Shown one piece after another: positions 30,885 to 38,635 of a stretch of DNA of 42,207 bases (positions within the stretch are counted from its first letter, which is position 1; each line of letters begins with the position of its first letter). The DNA is from a virus. The notes under the pieces are model-generated. The model did not search any database, had not been told where the DNA came from, and saw only the letters and a program-made list of their open reading frames with translations. Location of the stretch: positions 1 to 42,207 of IMG/VR virus record IMGVR_UViG_3300030430_003170; one strand, written 5' to 3'. The position numbers and the translations under genes are program-made.

Positions 30885-32456
30885 ATGGATTTCTCTCATA
30901 CCTTGGAACAGTTCAAAAAACTGTTCCAAGGCTCCCACACTTATCACGGTCAATCTAAACCGTTAGGCAAAAAAAATGCTAAGGGTAAAGAAGAATATAA
31001 AAGTTGGATTAATCCTATACCCATTACTGATGACAATTGGTTAGATCATTTAAAAGGTAAATCGATGTATGGCATCATACCAATTAGAGATGATTCAACT
31101 TGTTCTTGGGGAGTAATAGATGTTGATAGATACAACATCGATCATAAAAAATTTATTAAAATGATTAGAGATCGTAAGTATCCTTTTATACCTTACAGAT
31201 CTAAATCAAACGGATTACATTTAATTTTACATTTGTCTGAAACTGTACACGCAAGTTTAATGCGTAAAAAATTAATAGCAATCGCATCTGATCTTGGTGT
31301 TAACGATACCACTACAGATATTTTTCCTGCACAAGACACAGTGGATCTTACACCTGAAAATTGGGATGATAAACAAAAAGGACAGTTTGTAAATCTGCCA
31401 TATCATAATGCAAAGTTTGCAACAAGATGTGCTATGGATGATGAAGCTAATAGTCTAAGCTTTGAAAAGTATTTAGAATACACCAAAAAATTTATTATTA
31501 CTAAAAAAGAATTTGAAAATTTAAAAACAGCTACTGATAAAGAAAATAAACAATGGCCTAATTGTGTAAATAAATTTATTAGAAATCAGATAAGAGAAGG
31601 TGAGGGTCGTAATGATGCTATGTTCAATGTTGGTGTCTTAGCTAAAAAATTAAATGATGATAAAGATTATTGGCACGAACATATGAGACAACTTAATAAA
31701 GAAATATGTGTGCCACCACTTAATCCTAAAGAATTAAATAAAGTAATATCTCAAGTAGAAAAACACGAATACTCTTATAAGTGTGGTACATCAGTGGCTA
31801 GAATGTATTGCAATGGCTCACAACAATGTGCAAAACGGAAATTTGGTATTGGTTTAAATGAAGCTATACCAGAGGTTGGTAAACTAATAAAAGTAAATTC
31901 TTATCCAGATCCTTATTGGTTGTTACCTATACAAGGTAAAATGGTAAAACTTGATACTAAACAATTATATCAACAACAATTATTAGGTGAACGTTTATTA
32001 AACTACGATATTGTTTGGAGACCACTTAGACCGTCCAAAAGAGATCCTGACCCTTACAGAGATTGGCTTGAAGAACTTTTAGCAAACAAACAAGACATGG
32101 AAGGTTTTGATGGCGAGGAAGAAAGAAAAGAAGTATTTAATACAAGGATAATCAAATTTTTCGAAGATACAGATATTATAACTGAGTTTGATCAAATAGA
32201 ACATGATAACATTTGGCAAGAGGGGAATGAAATAAGATTTAAACTTGAAACATTTAGACAATTCATGAAAAAACAAGGGTATAACTGGTCGGAAAAAGAT
32301 TGTACTATGTTTCTACAAGGGGGAGGATGTATTAAAAGTGCGAAGTTCCAAGGTACACAAGCGAGGCACTGGGTTGCAACGTTACCAAAACAAACACAAC
32401 ACAAAAACAAAAATGTCAAATTCAATAAAACTAAAACTCCGTGGGAAGACAATTAA
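30885..32456 (+). CDS. Archaeo-eukaryotic-type primase with PriCT region
   Basis: A 523-residue protein. The AEP core contains SWGVIDVDRYNID with catalytic Asp79 and Asp81 and PYRSKSNGLHLILHL with Ser106 and His112, the DxD and SxH motifs that bind metal and nucleotide. The helical region about 230-310 (GEGRNDAMFNVGVLAKKL then VPPLNPKELNKVISQV) resembles PriCT domains, and YKCGTSVARMYCNGSQQCAK gives a Cys cluster that may bind zinc. The C-terminal 190 residues are unassigned. It makes primers for the PolA-type polymerase. A 13-bp perfect palindrome lies in codons 6-16. Confidence 0.8.
   Translation: MDFSHTLEQFKKLFQGSHTYHGQSKPLGKKNAKGKEEYKSWINPIPITDDNWLDHLKGKSMYGIIPIRDDSTCSWGVIDVDRYNIDHKKFIKMIRDRKYPFIPYRSKSNGLHLILHLSETVHASLMRKKLIAIASDLGVNDTTTDIFPAQDTVDLTPENWDDKQKGQFVNLPYHNAKFATRCAMDDEANSLSFEKYLEYTKKFIITKKEFENLKTATDKENKQWPNCVNKFIRNQIREGEGRNDAMFNVGVLAKKLNDDKDYWHEHMRQLNKEICVPPLNPKELNKVISQVEKHEYSYKCGTSVARMYCNGSQQCAKRKFGIGLNEAIPEVGKLIKVNSYPDPYWLLPIQGKMVKLDTKQLYQQQLLGERLLNYDIVWRPLRPSKRDPDPYRDWLEELLANKQDMEGFDGEEERKEVFNTRIIKFFEDTDIITEFDQIEHDNIWQEGNEIRFKLETFRQFMKKQGYNWSEKDCTMFLQGGGCIKSAKFQGTQARHWVATLPKQTQHKNKNVKFNKTKTPWEDN
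30901..30931. repeat. Perfect 13-bp inverted repeat in the primase gene
   Basis: CCTTGGAACAGTT (30901-30913) is followed by a 5-base CAAAA spacer and its exact reverse complement AACTGTTCCAAGG (30919-30931). It begins 16 bases after the primase start. As RNA it would form a strong hairpin behind the start codon; as DNA it is an operator-like palindrome. Confidence 0.75.
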
Positions 32457-34029
32457 ATTTTTTGGTCCACCTGGAACAGGAAAAACTCACAGACTTTTAA
32501 AAAGAGTTAAAAGATTTTTAAAACTTGGTATATCGCCAGATGAGATTTGCTACATATCATTTACAAACAAAGCTATCGAAGAATGTTTAGATAGAGTTAG
32601 AAAAGAATTTAAAGGTTACGATGAAGAGGATTTTAAATATTTTAGAACCTTGCATAGTTTAGCTAGGCAACAGTTTTCTGAAATACCAGTGCTTGATCCT
32701 AAAGTTGACATGTTACAGTTTCACACACAGTACGGAACAGTAAAACTAAATTACAAACCAACGTGGGATGATAAAAAAGTTTACAACAATTGGTCTTTAC
32801 AAATTTATGATAGAGCAAGAAATATTAAAATGGATCCAATAGAACTTTATAAAAAAGAACCAAGAAAAAGAGTTAGATTACAACAATTTAAATCTATTAT
32901 AGCTGGTTATGAAAACTATAAAATGTATGAGTCTGAGCCAGGTAAATTTAAAAATGATCGTTTAGATTTTACGGACATGGTCCAAAAATATATAGACGTT
33001 GGATTACCAATACCATTTAAAATTTTAATGGTGGATGAAGCACAAGATCTTACACCTTTACAGTGGGACATGGTCGTAAAGTTAGCATTAAATTCTGACA
33101 AAGTTTATTTAGCTGGTGATGATGATCAAGCTATTTACGAATGGAATGGTGCTGATGTTACGTTCTTTCAAACTTTTCCAGGCACTGTAAAAATTTTACA
33201 AAAGTCTAGACGACTTAATAAAAAAGTACATTTCTTTTCTAAGTGTTTATTAAACGGTATGGAAGGACACCGTATCGAAAAAGAATTTACATCTAACGGA
33301 GAAGATGGAGAGATATATAAATGGAGCACATTAAAAAAAGTTCCGTGGAATATGAAAGGATCTTGGTTGGTGTTAGCTAGAATAAATGATGTTAAAAAAG
33401 AATTACAAGACGAAGTTAGAAAGATGGGTTTATATTTTCAAGATGTTAGAGGTAACAAGTCATACGATACTAATCAATGGCAAGCAATAAAAGACTGGGA
33501 GAAAATTTGTGATGGTGGATCTATTACGAGAGAGGAGGCATGTAACGTTTACAATTATTTATTAAACATAGATCATGGCTACCGATCAGCGGACAGCAAG
33601 AAGTGGAGCTTCGCACATCCTAAACAAGTATTTAGTTTTGAACAGTTACATTTGCAAGGTGGTATGGTCGAAGAAAAACAGCCATGGCAAGATGCTTTTA
33701 AAAGAAAATTCAAAGATAAGGATAAAGTTTATTTTAATAAATTAATGAATAATGAAATAGACTTAGATGATAAAGCTAAAATTATTATAGACACCATACA
33801 CCAAGTAAAAGGCGGTGAAGCAGATAATGTATTAATATCAGCTAAGTGTAATTTTCCATCACACTTCGATAGAAAAAATTTGTTTGATAGAATAAAAGAA
33901 TTAAGAGTTTGGTATACTGGTGTTACAAGAACAATTAACACTTTACATTTATTAGGAACAAATCATATTTATCATTTTCCCTTGTCTAAATACTATAAAT
34001 TGTATAAAAGTAACTATGTCGGTTTTTAA
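32413..34029 (+). CDS. UvrD/Rep-like SF1 DNA helicase
   Basis: A 538-residue protein from ATG 32413; the upstream 25 codons are a shifted reading of the primase tail. Motifs: FFGPPGTGKTHRLLKR (Walker A, 18-25), TLHSLARQQF (Q/TxGx-type element about 79), ILMVDEAQDLTPLQWDM (Walker B, DEAQD 208-212), LAGDDDQAIYEWNGAD (motif III), HQVKGGEADNVLIS (motif V) and WYTGVTRTINTLHLLG (motif VI). Such enzymes unwind DNA 3' to 5'. It is shorter than UvrD (about 720 residues), because the 2B-type region is reduced. It overlaps the primase by 44 bases and the next gene by 14. Confidence 0.9.
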   Translation: MSNSIKLKLRGKTIKFFGPPGTGKTHRLLKRVKRFLKLGISPDEICYISFTNKAIEECLDRVRKEFKGYDEEDFKYFRTLHSLARQQFSEIPVLDPKVDMLQFHTQYGTVKLNYKPTWDDKKVYNNWSLQIYDRARNIKMDPIELYKKEPRKRVRLQQFKSIIAGYENYKMYESEPGKFKNDRLDFTDMVQKYIDVGLPIPFKILMVDEAQDLTPLQWDMVVKLALNSDKVYLAGDDDQAIYEWNGADVTFFQTFPGTVKILQKSRRLNKKVHFFSKCLLNGMEGHRIEKEFTSNGEDGEIYKWSTLKKVPWNMKGSWLVLARINDVKKELQDEVRKMGLYFQDVRGNKSYDTNQWQAIKDWEKICDGGSITREEACNVYNYLLNIDHGYRSADSKKWSFAHPKQVFSFEQLHLQGGMVEEKQPWQDAFKRKFKDKDKVYFNKLMNNEIDLDDKAKIIIDTIHQVKGGEADNVLISAKCNFPSHFDRKNLFDRIKELRVWYTGVTRTINTLHLLGTNHIYHFPLSKYYKLYKSNYVGF

Positions 34030-34333
34030 AAAACAAGAAGGTGGATCTCACTATCAATCTTTTAAGATACAACCAGCACAATACTCAATAAAAAATAATT
34101 TACCGTGGCCTGAGGGTGAAGCTATAAAATACATAACGAGACACAAACTCAAAGGTGGTAAAAAAGATTTAGAAAAAGCTAAACACTGTATTGATATGAT
34201 TATCGAAAGAGATTATGAAGAAGCGGTTGTTGATATTCATGCAGAAGATTCACATGCAGCAACTGAAGATTGGTCTGCAATGATAGCACAAATGCAAGAC
34301 ACAGGGAGAAAACATAAAAGAAAGAAGAAATGA
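34016..34333 (+). CDS. DUF3310 protein
   Basis: A 105-residue protein carrying the DUF3310 pattern: GGSHYQSFKIQPAQYSIKN, then GEAIKYITRHKLKGGKKDLE with KAKHCIDMI. The same domain occurs in the T7 gp1.7 nucleotide kinase and in many phages, but the isolated domain has no proven activity. Residues 70-105 are an acidic-to-basic extension ending RKHKRKKK. It lies between the helicase and polymerase genes with overlaps at both ends, fitting a nucleotide or replication role. Confidence 0.8.
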   Translation: MSVFKKQEGGSHYQSFKIQPAQYSIKNNLPWPEGEAIKYITRHKLKGGKKDLEKAKHCIDMIIERDYEEAVVDIHAEDSHAATEDWSAMIAQMQDTGRKHKRKKK

Positions 34334-34509
34334 AAAAAAATATTTTTATAGTTTACGATGAGGATAAAATAAAAACTATTAAATTAGATAAATTTTTAAC
34401 AAAACTTAATCAACAATTATTTGAAAAAAAATGTTTTCTTAATAAGCAAGACGCAAAACGTTATATTAAAGATCAAACAAAAACAAAAAGTTTTAAATTA
34501 ATGTCATGA
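34330..34509 (+). CDS. Small protein between DUF3310 and polymerase genes
   Basis: A 59-residue Lys-rich protein with ATGA overlaps on both ends (34330 and 34506). It begins with a strand (NIFIVYDED) and continues as helices (LDKFLTKLNQQLFEKK) ending SFKLMS. The seamless overlap with both neighbours strongly supports coding. No family recognised. Confidence 0.6.
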   Translation: MKKNIFIVYDEDKIKTIKLDKFLTKLNQQLFEKKCFLNKQDAKRYIKDQTKTKSFKLMS

Positions 34510-36377
34510 GTCATCAATTAAATTTTATTTATAATGATTCAGATTGGGTTGCTCCCTCTGAATATCCAGATCTTAGAGAAGCTAATGAAGTGGCTATTGA
34601 CTTAGAGACTAAAGATACAGAACTTAAAAAACTAGGATCAGGTTGGGCTACAGGTAAAGGGCACATAGTTGGTTTTGCTGTAGCTGCTTTAGGCAAACAA
34701 TGGTATTTTCCAATACATCACGATGCTGGCGGCAACATGGATTCTGCAGTCACAACGGCTTGGATGGTAGATTTATTAAAGAGACCAAGCACAAAAATAT
34801 TTCATAATGCATCTTATGATGTTGGTTGGTTGTTAATGAATGGTTTTGAAATTAATGGCAAGATAGTTGACACTATGATTACAGCAGCTCTAATTGATGA
34901 AAATAGGTGGAGCTTTTCCTTAAACGCTTGTGCGAAAGACTACTTGGGTGAAATAAAAAACGAAACATTCTTAAATGAAAAAGCTAAAGAGTGGGGCATA
35001 GACGCTAAACAAGATTTATGGAAAATGCCAGCAGGTTACGTTGGCTTTTATGCTGAGCAAGATGCTGGATTAACATTACGACTATGGCACAGATTTAAGG
35101 CAGAAATACAAAAACAATCTTTGAATGATGTTTGGGAAATGGAAATGGAGCTGTTACCAATATTAATTAAGATGAGAAGGCAAGGTATTAGAGTTGATGA
35201 ATACAAAGCCATACAATTAAAAAAAGAATTTAAACAAAAAGAAAATTCTGTACTTAAAAAAATTAAAGATGAGACTAGTTTAGATGTAGATATTTGGGCA
35301 GCTAGGAGTGTTGCAAAAGCTTTTGATAGACTAGGGGTAGAGTATCCACGGACAGCTAAATCTGATGAACCGTCTTTTACAACTAATTGGTTACAAAATT
35401 GTGATCATCCTCTTGCAGCAATGGTAAGGGAAGCTAGAGAAATAAATAAATTTCATTCAACATTCATTGATTCAATTCAAAGATACGTGCATAAGGGTAG
35501 AATACATTCTGAAATAAATCAATTAAGATCTGATCAGGGTGGTACAGTATCAGGCCGTTTGTCTTACGCAAATCCTAATTTACAACAGATCCCTGCTCGT
35601 AATAAAGAATTTGGTAATAAGATTAGATCTTTGTTTTTACCTGAGGAAGGTAGACAATGGGGATCATTTGATTATTCACAACAAGAACCAAGATTAGTTG
35701 CTCATTATTCAGCTAGCATTGGAGAGAAGTTAGATGGCTCTGAAGAGTTTATACAAGCTTATGAAGATGAATCAGCAGACTTCCACCAGATAGTCGCTGA
35801 CATGGCTGGTATATCTAGAACTCAAGCTAAGACTATTAACTTAGGTTTATTCTATGGCATGGGCAAAGGTAAGTTGTCTAAAGAATTAGGAATATCGAAA
35901 GACAAAGCCGAAATACTTTTAAACAAATATAATTCTCGTGTGCCATTTGTAAAAAAATTAGCATCAGCTGTAACACAATCAGCTAGTAAGTTTGGTTTCA
36001 TTAGAACTATAAAAGGTAGAAAATGTAGATTTGATAAGTGGGAACCAGCTACGTTTGGTATGAATCAGGCTATGAACTATAATGAGGCTAAAGCTAACTA
36101 TGGTAACAATATTAGACGGGCTTTTACTTATAAAGCTCTTAATAGATTAATACAAGGATCTGCAGCTGATCAGGCTAAACAAGCTATGATAGACTGTGAT
36201 AAGGCAGGTTTTACTCCGTTATTACAAATACACGACGAACTTTGTTTTAGTGTTAATGAAACTAAAGATATTAAATTAATAAAAGGTAAAATGGAAAACA
36301 CAATTGAAAATTTAAAAGTACCATTTAAAGTTGATGTTGCTTTGGGTAAAAGTTGGGGTGAGGCTAAAGATGAATAA
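34506..36377 (+). CDS. Family A DNA polymerase with 3'-5' exonuclease domain
   Basis: A 623-residue replicative polymerase. Exonuclease residues: Asp32 and Glu34 (AIDLETKD), His100-Asp105 (FHNASYDVG), Tyr182 and Asp186 (YAEQD). Polymerase motif A is SFDYSQQEPRL (Asp389), motif B has Arg438, Lys442, Leu446 and Tyr450 (RTQAKTINLGLFYG), and motif C is HDE (576-578). Leu446 matches position 762 of E. coli Pol I, where Leu has been linked in marine phages to slower or temperate lifestyles. There is no 5' nuclease domain and no long insertion between motifs. It copies the phage genome with the primase and helicases. Confidence 0.95.
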   Translation: MSHQLNFIYNDSDWVAPSEYPDLREANEVAIDLETKDTELKKLGSGWATGKGHIVGFAVAALGKQWYFPIHHDAGGNMDSAVTTAWMVDLLKRPSTKIFHNASYDVGWLLMNGFEINGKIVDTMITAALIDENRWSFSLNACAKDYLGEIKNETFLNEKAKEWGIDAKQDLWKMPAGYVGFYAEQDAGLTLRLWHRFKAEIQKQSLNDVWEMEMELLPILIKMRRQGIRVDEYKAIQLKKEFKQKENSVLKKIKDETSLDVDIWAARSVAKAFDRLGVEYPRTAKSDEPSFTTNWLQNCDHPLAAMVREAREINKFHSTFIDSIQRYVHKGRIHSEINQLRSDQGGTVSGRLSYANPNLQQIPARNKEFGNKIRSLFLPEEGRQWGSFDYSQQEPRLVAHYSASIGEKLDGSEEFIQAYEDESADFHQIVADMAGISRTQAKTINLGLFYGMGKGKLSKELGISKDKAEILLNKYNSRVPFVKKLASAVTQSASKFGFIRTIKGRKCRFDKWEPATFGMNQAMNYNEAKANYGNNIRRAFTYKALNRLIQGSAADQAKQAMIDCDKAGFTPLLQIHDELCFSVNETKDIKLIKGKMENTIENLKVPFKVDVALGKSWGEAKDE

Positions 36378-36534
36378 AACTTTTTGCTTAAGATGTAATG
36401 ATAATAAATTTATAACTGTTTGGAAAGATATAACAGAGAAAGAAAAGATTACAGTATCCTGTCCAATGTGCACCGAACAACGGCCACCGTTAGAACTTAA
36501 TCAATCTTTATGCCACGCTAGTGTGGAATCTTGA
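36370..36534 (+). CDS. Small zinc-ribbon protein
   Basis: A 54-residue protein. ATG 36370 overlaps the polymerase stop and is preceded by GGTGAGG. Two CxxC pairs (FCLRCND and SCPMCTE) separated by about 24 residues with WKDI strands form a classic zinc-ribbon outline. The last 17 residues are an unstructured tail. Zinc ribbons bind nucleic acid or protein; the gene is at the end of the replication unit. Its 3' end overlaps the convergent minus gene. Confidence 0.65.
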   Translation: MNKTFCLRCNDNKFITVWKDITEKEKITVSCPMCTEQRPPLELNQSLCHASVES

Positions 36535-36540
36535 TTGATT
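36499..36540. repeat. Inverted repeat at the convergent gene ends
   Basis: AATCAATC (36499-36506) and GATTGATT (36533-36540) form 8 base pairs, with an inner CCAC (36513-36516) pairing GTGG (36523-36526). The structure spans the overlapping stops of the plus gene (36534) and minus gene (36501), so it may be a bidirectional terminator-like element. No T-run is attached. Confidence 0.45.
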
Positions 36541-36707
36541 GACTTGGTAATCCTTTGTGGTCTTTTATAACTTTGCCATTTACAATTATAGGTGTGGACT
36601 CCACTTTGTGTAACAATCTTAATAATGTGACCTCTTTCGGTGGACTCAACATAATGCCGAATATAGTTAGGAATATCATGATAGCTATCTCCTTTTGATT
36701 GGGCCAT
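36501..36707 (-). CDS. Small protein of the minus-strand islet
   Basis: A 68-residue protein with an upstream AAGGG 5 bases from the ATG. Sequence is polar with beta-prone parts (RGHIIKIVTQSGVHTYNCK) and a basic end (SYKRPQRITKS). It overlaps the convergent zinc-ribbon gene by 34 bases. No family recognised; the good ribosome binding site supports a real gene. Confidence 0.45.
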   Translation of the reverse strand: MAQSKGDSYHDIPNYIRHYVESTERGHIIKIVTQSGVHTYNCKWQSYKRPQRITKSINQDSTLAWHKD

Positions 36708-36743
36708 ACTTACCCTTACTTATAAATGATTTTTAGATAGGTT

Positions 36744-36763
36744 GCTAGTCTTTTTTTACTAGC
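36744..36763. terminator. Hairpin with T-rich loop at the end of a minus-strand gene
   Basis: GCTAGT (36744-36749) pairs with ACTAGC (36758-36763) around CTTTTTTT. It covers the stop codon of the minus-strand gene 36759-36944. The T run is in the loop rather than after the stem, so terminator function is uncertain. Confidence 0.3.
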
Positions 36764-36944
36764 TATTTACTGCAAGATCATTATGAGCATCTTCTAAATT
36801 TTGCTCATTAATTTTTCTTTTAAGATCTTTGATCTTAATATCAATCCACTTCATATCTGTTGTGACTTTACCCTGTCTCAACGCTTGGTTCGCCCATCTG
36901 GACTCCAGCTGAAGTTTCTCCGATATCAACTTCTGTAGTGCCAT
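36759..36944 (-). CDS. Small helical protein of the minus-strand islet
   Basis: A 61-residue, mostly helical protein (LQKLISEKLQLESRWANQAL then IKIKDLKRKINEQNLEDA), probably a coiled coil. A strong ribosome binding site (AGGAG) precedes the ATG, and the gene overlaps its upstream neighbour by 77 bases, unusually long, with the start inside that gene's 3' end. The overlap suggests translational coupling. Function unknown. Confidence 0.55.
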   Translation of the reverse strand: MALQKLISEKLQLESRWANQALRQGKVTTDMKWIDIKIKDLKRKINEQNLEDAHNDLAVNS

Positions 36945-37128
36945 TTTTTAGCTCCTCATAAGTTATGTAGACTCTATCGCTATAATAGAAGCCTTCATAT
37001 TTACCTTTGACCTCACCATTTTTCAGTTTTTCAGCAAACTGTCGTAAAGCCTCAGTATCGTTTTGAGCTACTACTATCCCATCAAAATACCAACCTTCTG
37101 ATCGTATCTGTATTCGATAGCGGCTCAT
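36868..37128 (-). CDS. Small alpha/beta protein of the minus-strand islet
   Basis: An 86-residue protein with a clean N-terminal fold pattern: YRIQIRSEGWYFDGIVVAQN, then a helix (DTEALRQFAEKLKNGE) and strand (YYSDRVYITYEEL). It is preceded only by a promoter with TATAAT 5 bases before the ATG and no Shine-Dalgarno sequence. The C-terminal 25 residues are polar and overlap the next gene. Function unknown. Confidence 0.55.
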   Translation of the reverse strand: MSRYRIQIRSEGWYFDGIVVAQNDTEALRQFAEKLKNGEVKGKYEGFYYSDRVYITYEELKNGTTEVDIGETSAGVQMGEPSVETG

Positions 37129-37133
37129 GAGAG

Positions 37134-37163
37134 ATTATATAGCATAATGTGGGTACAATGCAA
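37134..37163 (-). promoter_or_regulatory. Minus-strand promoter giving a probable leaderless transcript
   Basis: On the minus strand TTGCAT (plus 37158-37163) and TATAAT (plus 37134-37139) are 18 bases apart, and TATAAT ends 5 bases before the ATG at 37128. This repeats the plus-strand arrangement seen before 12218, 14667 and 17509. Confidence 0.55.
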
Positions 37164-37165
37164 CC

Positions 37166-37378
37166 CTATGTTTCTGAGATTTGTGTACAAGCATATTTTG
37201 TGGCTAAAAGCTTGTTGTCTACTAGATCTTGATCCATGTTTCGTATGAGTTTTGTAGATTCTATGTGAGCCGCATAAACGCATTCTTTCCATGTATCAAA
37301 TTTTGTTGGATATTGAAAGCCCAGAGTACAGGTGCCATCAAAAAAAGAACACACGTATAACGTTAATATAAACTTCAT
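37166..37378 (-). CDS. Small secreted-type protein, first of the minus-strand islet
   Basis: A 70-residue protein; I start at ATG 37378, which has GGGAG 5 bases upstream, rather than three codons earlier. It begins MKFILTLYVCSFFDGTCTLG, with a hydrophobic start and Cys pair, and later has Cys at about 33 and 66. Similar small proteins with a hydrophobic N-terminus and four cysteines are, as I recall, common in marine phages. A short signal-like sequence is possible. Function unknown. Confidence 0.55.
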   Translation of the reverse strand: MKFILTLYVCSFFDGTCTLGFQYPTKFDTWKECVYAAHIESTKLIRNMDQDLVDNKLLATKYACTQISET

Positions 37379-37394
37379 ATCTCCCATTTAGTCC

Positions 37395-37422
37395 TTGCAT
37401 TTATTATCTGTTTTGATATAAG
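37395..37422 (+). promoter_or_regulatory. Candidate plus-strand promoter in the divergent gap
   Basis: TTGCAT (37395-37400) and TATAAG (37417-37422) are 16 bases apart within the 71-base gap between the divergent genes starting at 37378 (minus) and 37450 (plus). An AAGGAG ribosome binding site follows. It would drive the run of small genes to about 38.8 kb. Confidence 0.4.
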
Positions 37423-37449
37423 AAATTTAGACAATACAAGGAGTATAAC

Positions 37450-37806
37450 ATGGATATAAATGACAAAAAAGTTACGAGTGACACTGTTACAGGAAAACCT
37501 GTTGCCAGCGGGCCTTCCTCTACTACTAGTAATTTTTCTGCTGCATCAACTCATGGCACTGTAATTAATTTAGATAAAAGCAAATCTTTTACTAAAATTG
37601 TACAAGAAATAGATGATGGGACAGAGGCACTTCTAATAACTTACGATAAAGATAAGGGACAAATAGATGTTTATCATAATGGTGAAAAAATAAATACATC
37701 TGTTTTTGACTCGCAATTAAATGGTTTATCAAGTTTTTACGAGTTAGTAAAAAATGTTTTAGATAAATGTAGGAAATGGAGCACAGCATGGATGCCATCA
37801 AATTAA
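37450..37806 (+). CDS. Unknown protein with Ser/Thr-rich N-terminus
   Basis: A 118-residue protein with a clear AAGGAG ribosome binding site. Residues 10-40 are disordered and Ser/Thr-rich; residues 45-80 have a beta-hairpin pattern (GTEALLITYDKDKGQIDVYH) and the end is helical (SSFYELVKNVLDKCRKW). It leads the plus-strand group of small genes after the divergent promoter region, as early genes often do. Function unknown. Confidence 0.6.
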   Translation: MDINDKKVTSDTVTGKPVASGPSSTTSNFSAASTHGTVINLDKSKSFTKIVQEIDDGTEALLITYDKDKGQIDVYHNGEKINTSVFDSQLNGLSSFYELVKNVLDKCRKWSTAWMPSN

Positions 37807-38069
37807 AGTGTAGCTCACATTTGTTTAAAAAGTTTGTGAAAGAGATGGATGAAGTTTTATCTAAAACTCAAACACATACGGTAAATGGAGCTCAAACATC
37901 TGAAAAGGATGAGCACTTCAAAGAACAAAGAGCTAGATTAGCTGGTGTAAAAGTAGACATACCAATGTGTCCAGTTTATCCAATAAATGAATGGTTAGCT
38001 GAAGATTTCTTAAGAGATGAAATAGAAACTAAAACTTACGAACAAGACAAAGAGAAAGGATGGGACTAA
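37788..38069 (+). CDS. Small acidic protein of unknown function
   Basis: A 93-residue protein. I chose ATG 37788, 7 bases after GGAG; the frame remains open a few codons upstream. It has a helical start (SSHLFKKFVKEMDEVLSK) and a helical, charged end (INEWLAEDFLRDEIETK). It overlaps the previous gene by 19 bases and the next by one. No family recognised. Confidence 0.5.
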   Translation: MDAIKLKCSSHLFKKFVKEMDEVLSKTQTHTVNGAQTSEKDEHFKEQRARLAGVKVDIPMCPVYPINEWLAEDFLRDEIETKTYEQDKEKGWD

Positions 38070-38188
38070 TGATGGAAAGATTTGGTTGGTTTATAGTCTG
38101 TTGCATAATATTTTTTATACCAGCAAAAGTATTATTTGTTTTATTAGCTGGTTTAAGTTACATACTTTTTGGAGGATATTATGGCTGA
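38069..38188 (+). CDS. Very small hydrophobic membrane protein
   Basis: A 39-residue protein (a second ATG follows directly) that is almost all hydrophobic: FGWFIVCCIIFFIPA and VLFVLLAGLSYILFGGYY form one long or two short membrane spans with a Lys between. It overlaps both neighbours. Such tiny hydrophobic proteins may alter host membranes or aid lysis; nothing specific can be said. Confidence 0.5.
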   Translation: MMERFGWFIVCCIIFFIPAKVLFVLLAGLSYILFGGYYG

Positions 38189-38369
38189 TTGGAAGAACAA
38201 AAGAATAAATGCTATCAATAGAAAAGCAAATAGACATACTGTTGATACTTATGCTGATGAAGCAGATAGAATATACAAAAGTAAGGCTAAGAATAAGAAA
38301 GAGTATAAAAAAGAACTTGCTAAATTAATTGATAATTTAGAAGATGCTCATATAGATGGAGGCTTTTAA
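38181..38369 (+). CDS. Small charged helical protein
   Basis: A 62-residue protein starting at ATG 38181, 5 bases after GGAGG; an earlier in-frame ATG at 38169 is less well placed. It is highly charged and helical (NKRINAINRKANRHTVDTYA then SKAKNKKEYKKELAKLID). A nucleic-acid or protein-binding role is possible. It overlaps the next gene by one base. Confidence 0.5.
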   Translation: MADWKNKRINAINRKANRHTVDTYADEADRIYKSKAKNKKEYKKELAKLIDNLEDAHIDGGF

Positions 38370-38635
38370 TGTTTGATAATAACTTTGAAGAACTAGACAA
38401 AAAATATTCAGCAACTTATGAAGCTGAAAAACGATTTACTGAACCATACAACAGCACTGGTAGGACAGTACCTAATTATGTTGGCTTAAGCTTTAGTAGT
38501 CATTTAGATCAATTAGAATATAATCAATATAAGATGATGAGAGAATCTAATATGGAAGCTAAAAAAAAATTAGTAGAAGTTTGCCCACATTGTGGCGAGA
38601 ATCCAAACGAACCAAAGGAGAGATCATGGACGTAA
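38369..38635 (+). CDS. Small protein with C-terminal CPHC motif
   Basis: An 88-residue protein, helical with many Glu and Tyr, ending in a single CPHCGENPNEPK zinc-knuckle-like pair. One pair alone cannot complete a zinc site, so dimerisation or partner ligands would be needed. Its end overlaps the start of the ribbon-helix-helix candidate by 10 bases. Function unknown. Confidence 0.5.
   Translation: MFDNNFEELDKKYSATYEAEKRFTEPYNSTGRTVPNYVGLSFSSHLDQLEYNQYKMMRESNMEAKKKLVEVCPHCGENPNEPKERSWT

Noticed and set aside
32338-32412. N-terminal extension of the UvrD-like helicase
   Set aside because: The 25 residues come from the primase 3' end in another frame; the helicase fold begins shortly before GPPGTGKT.
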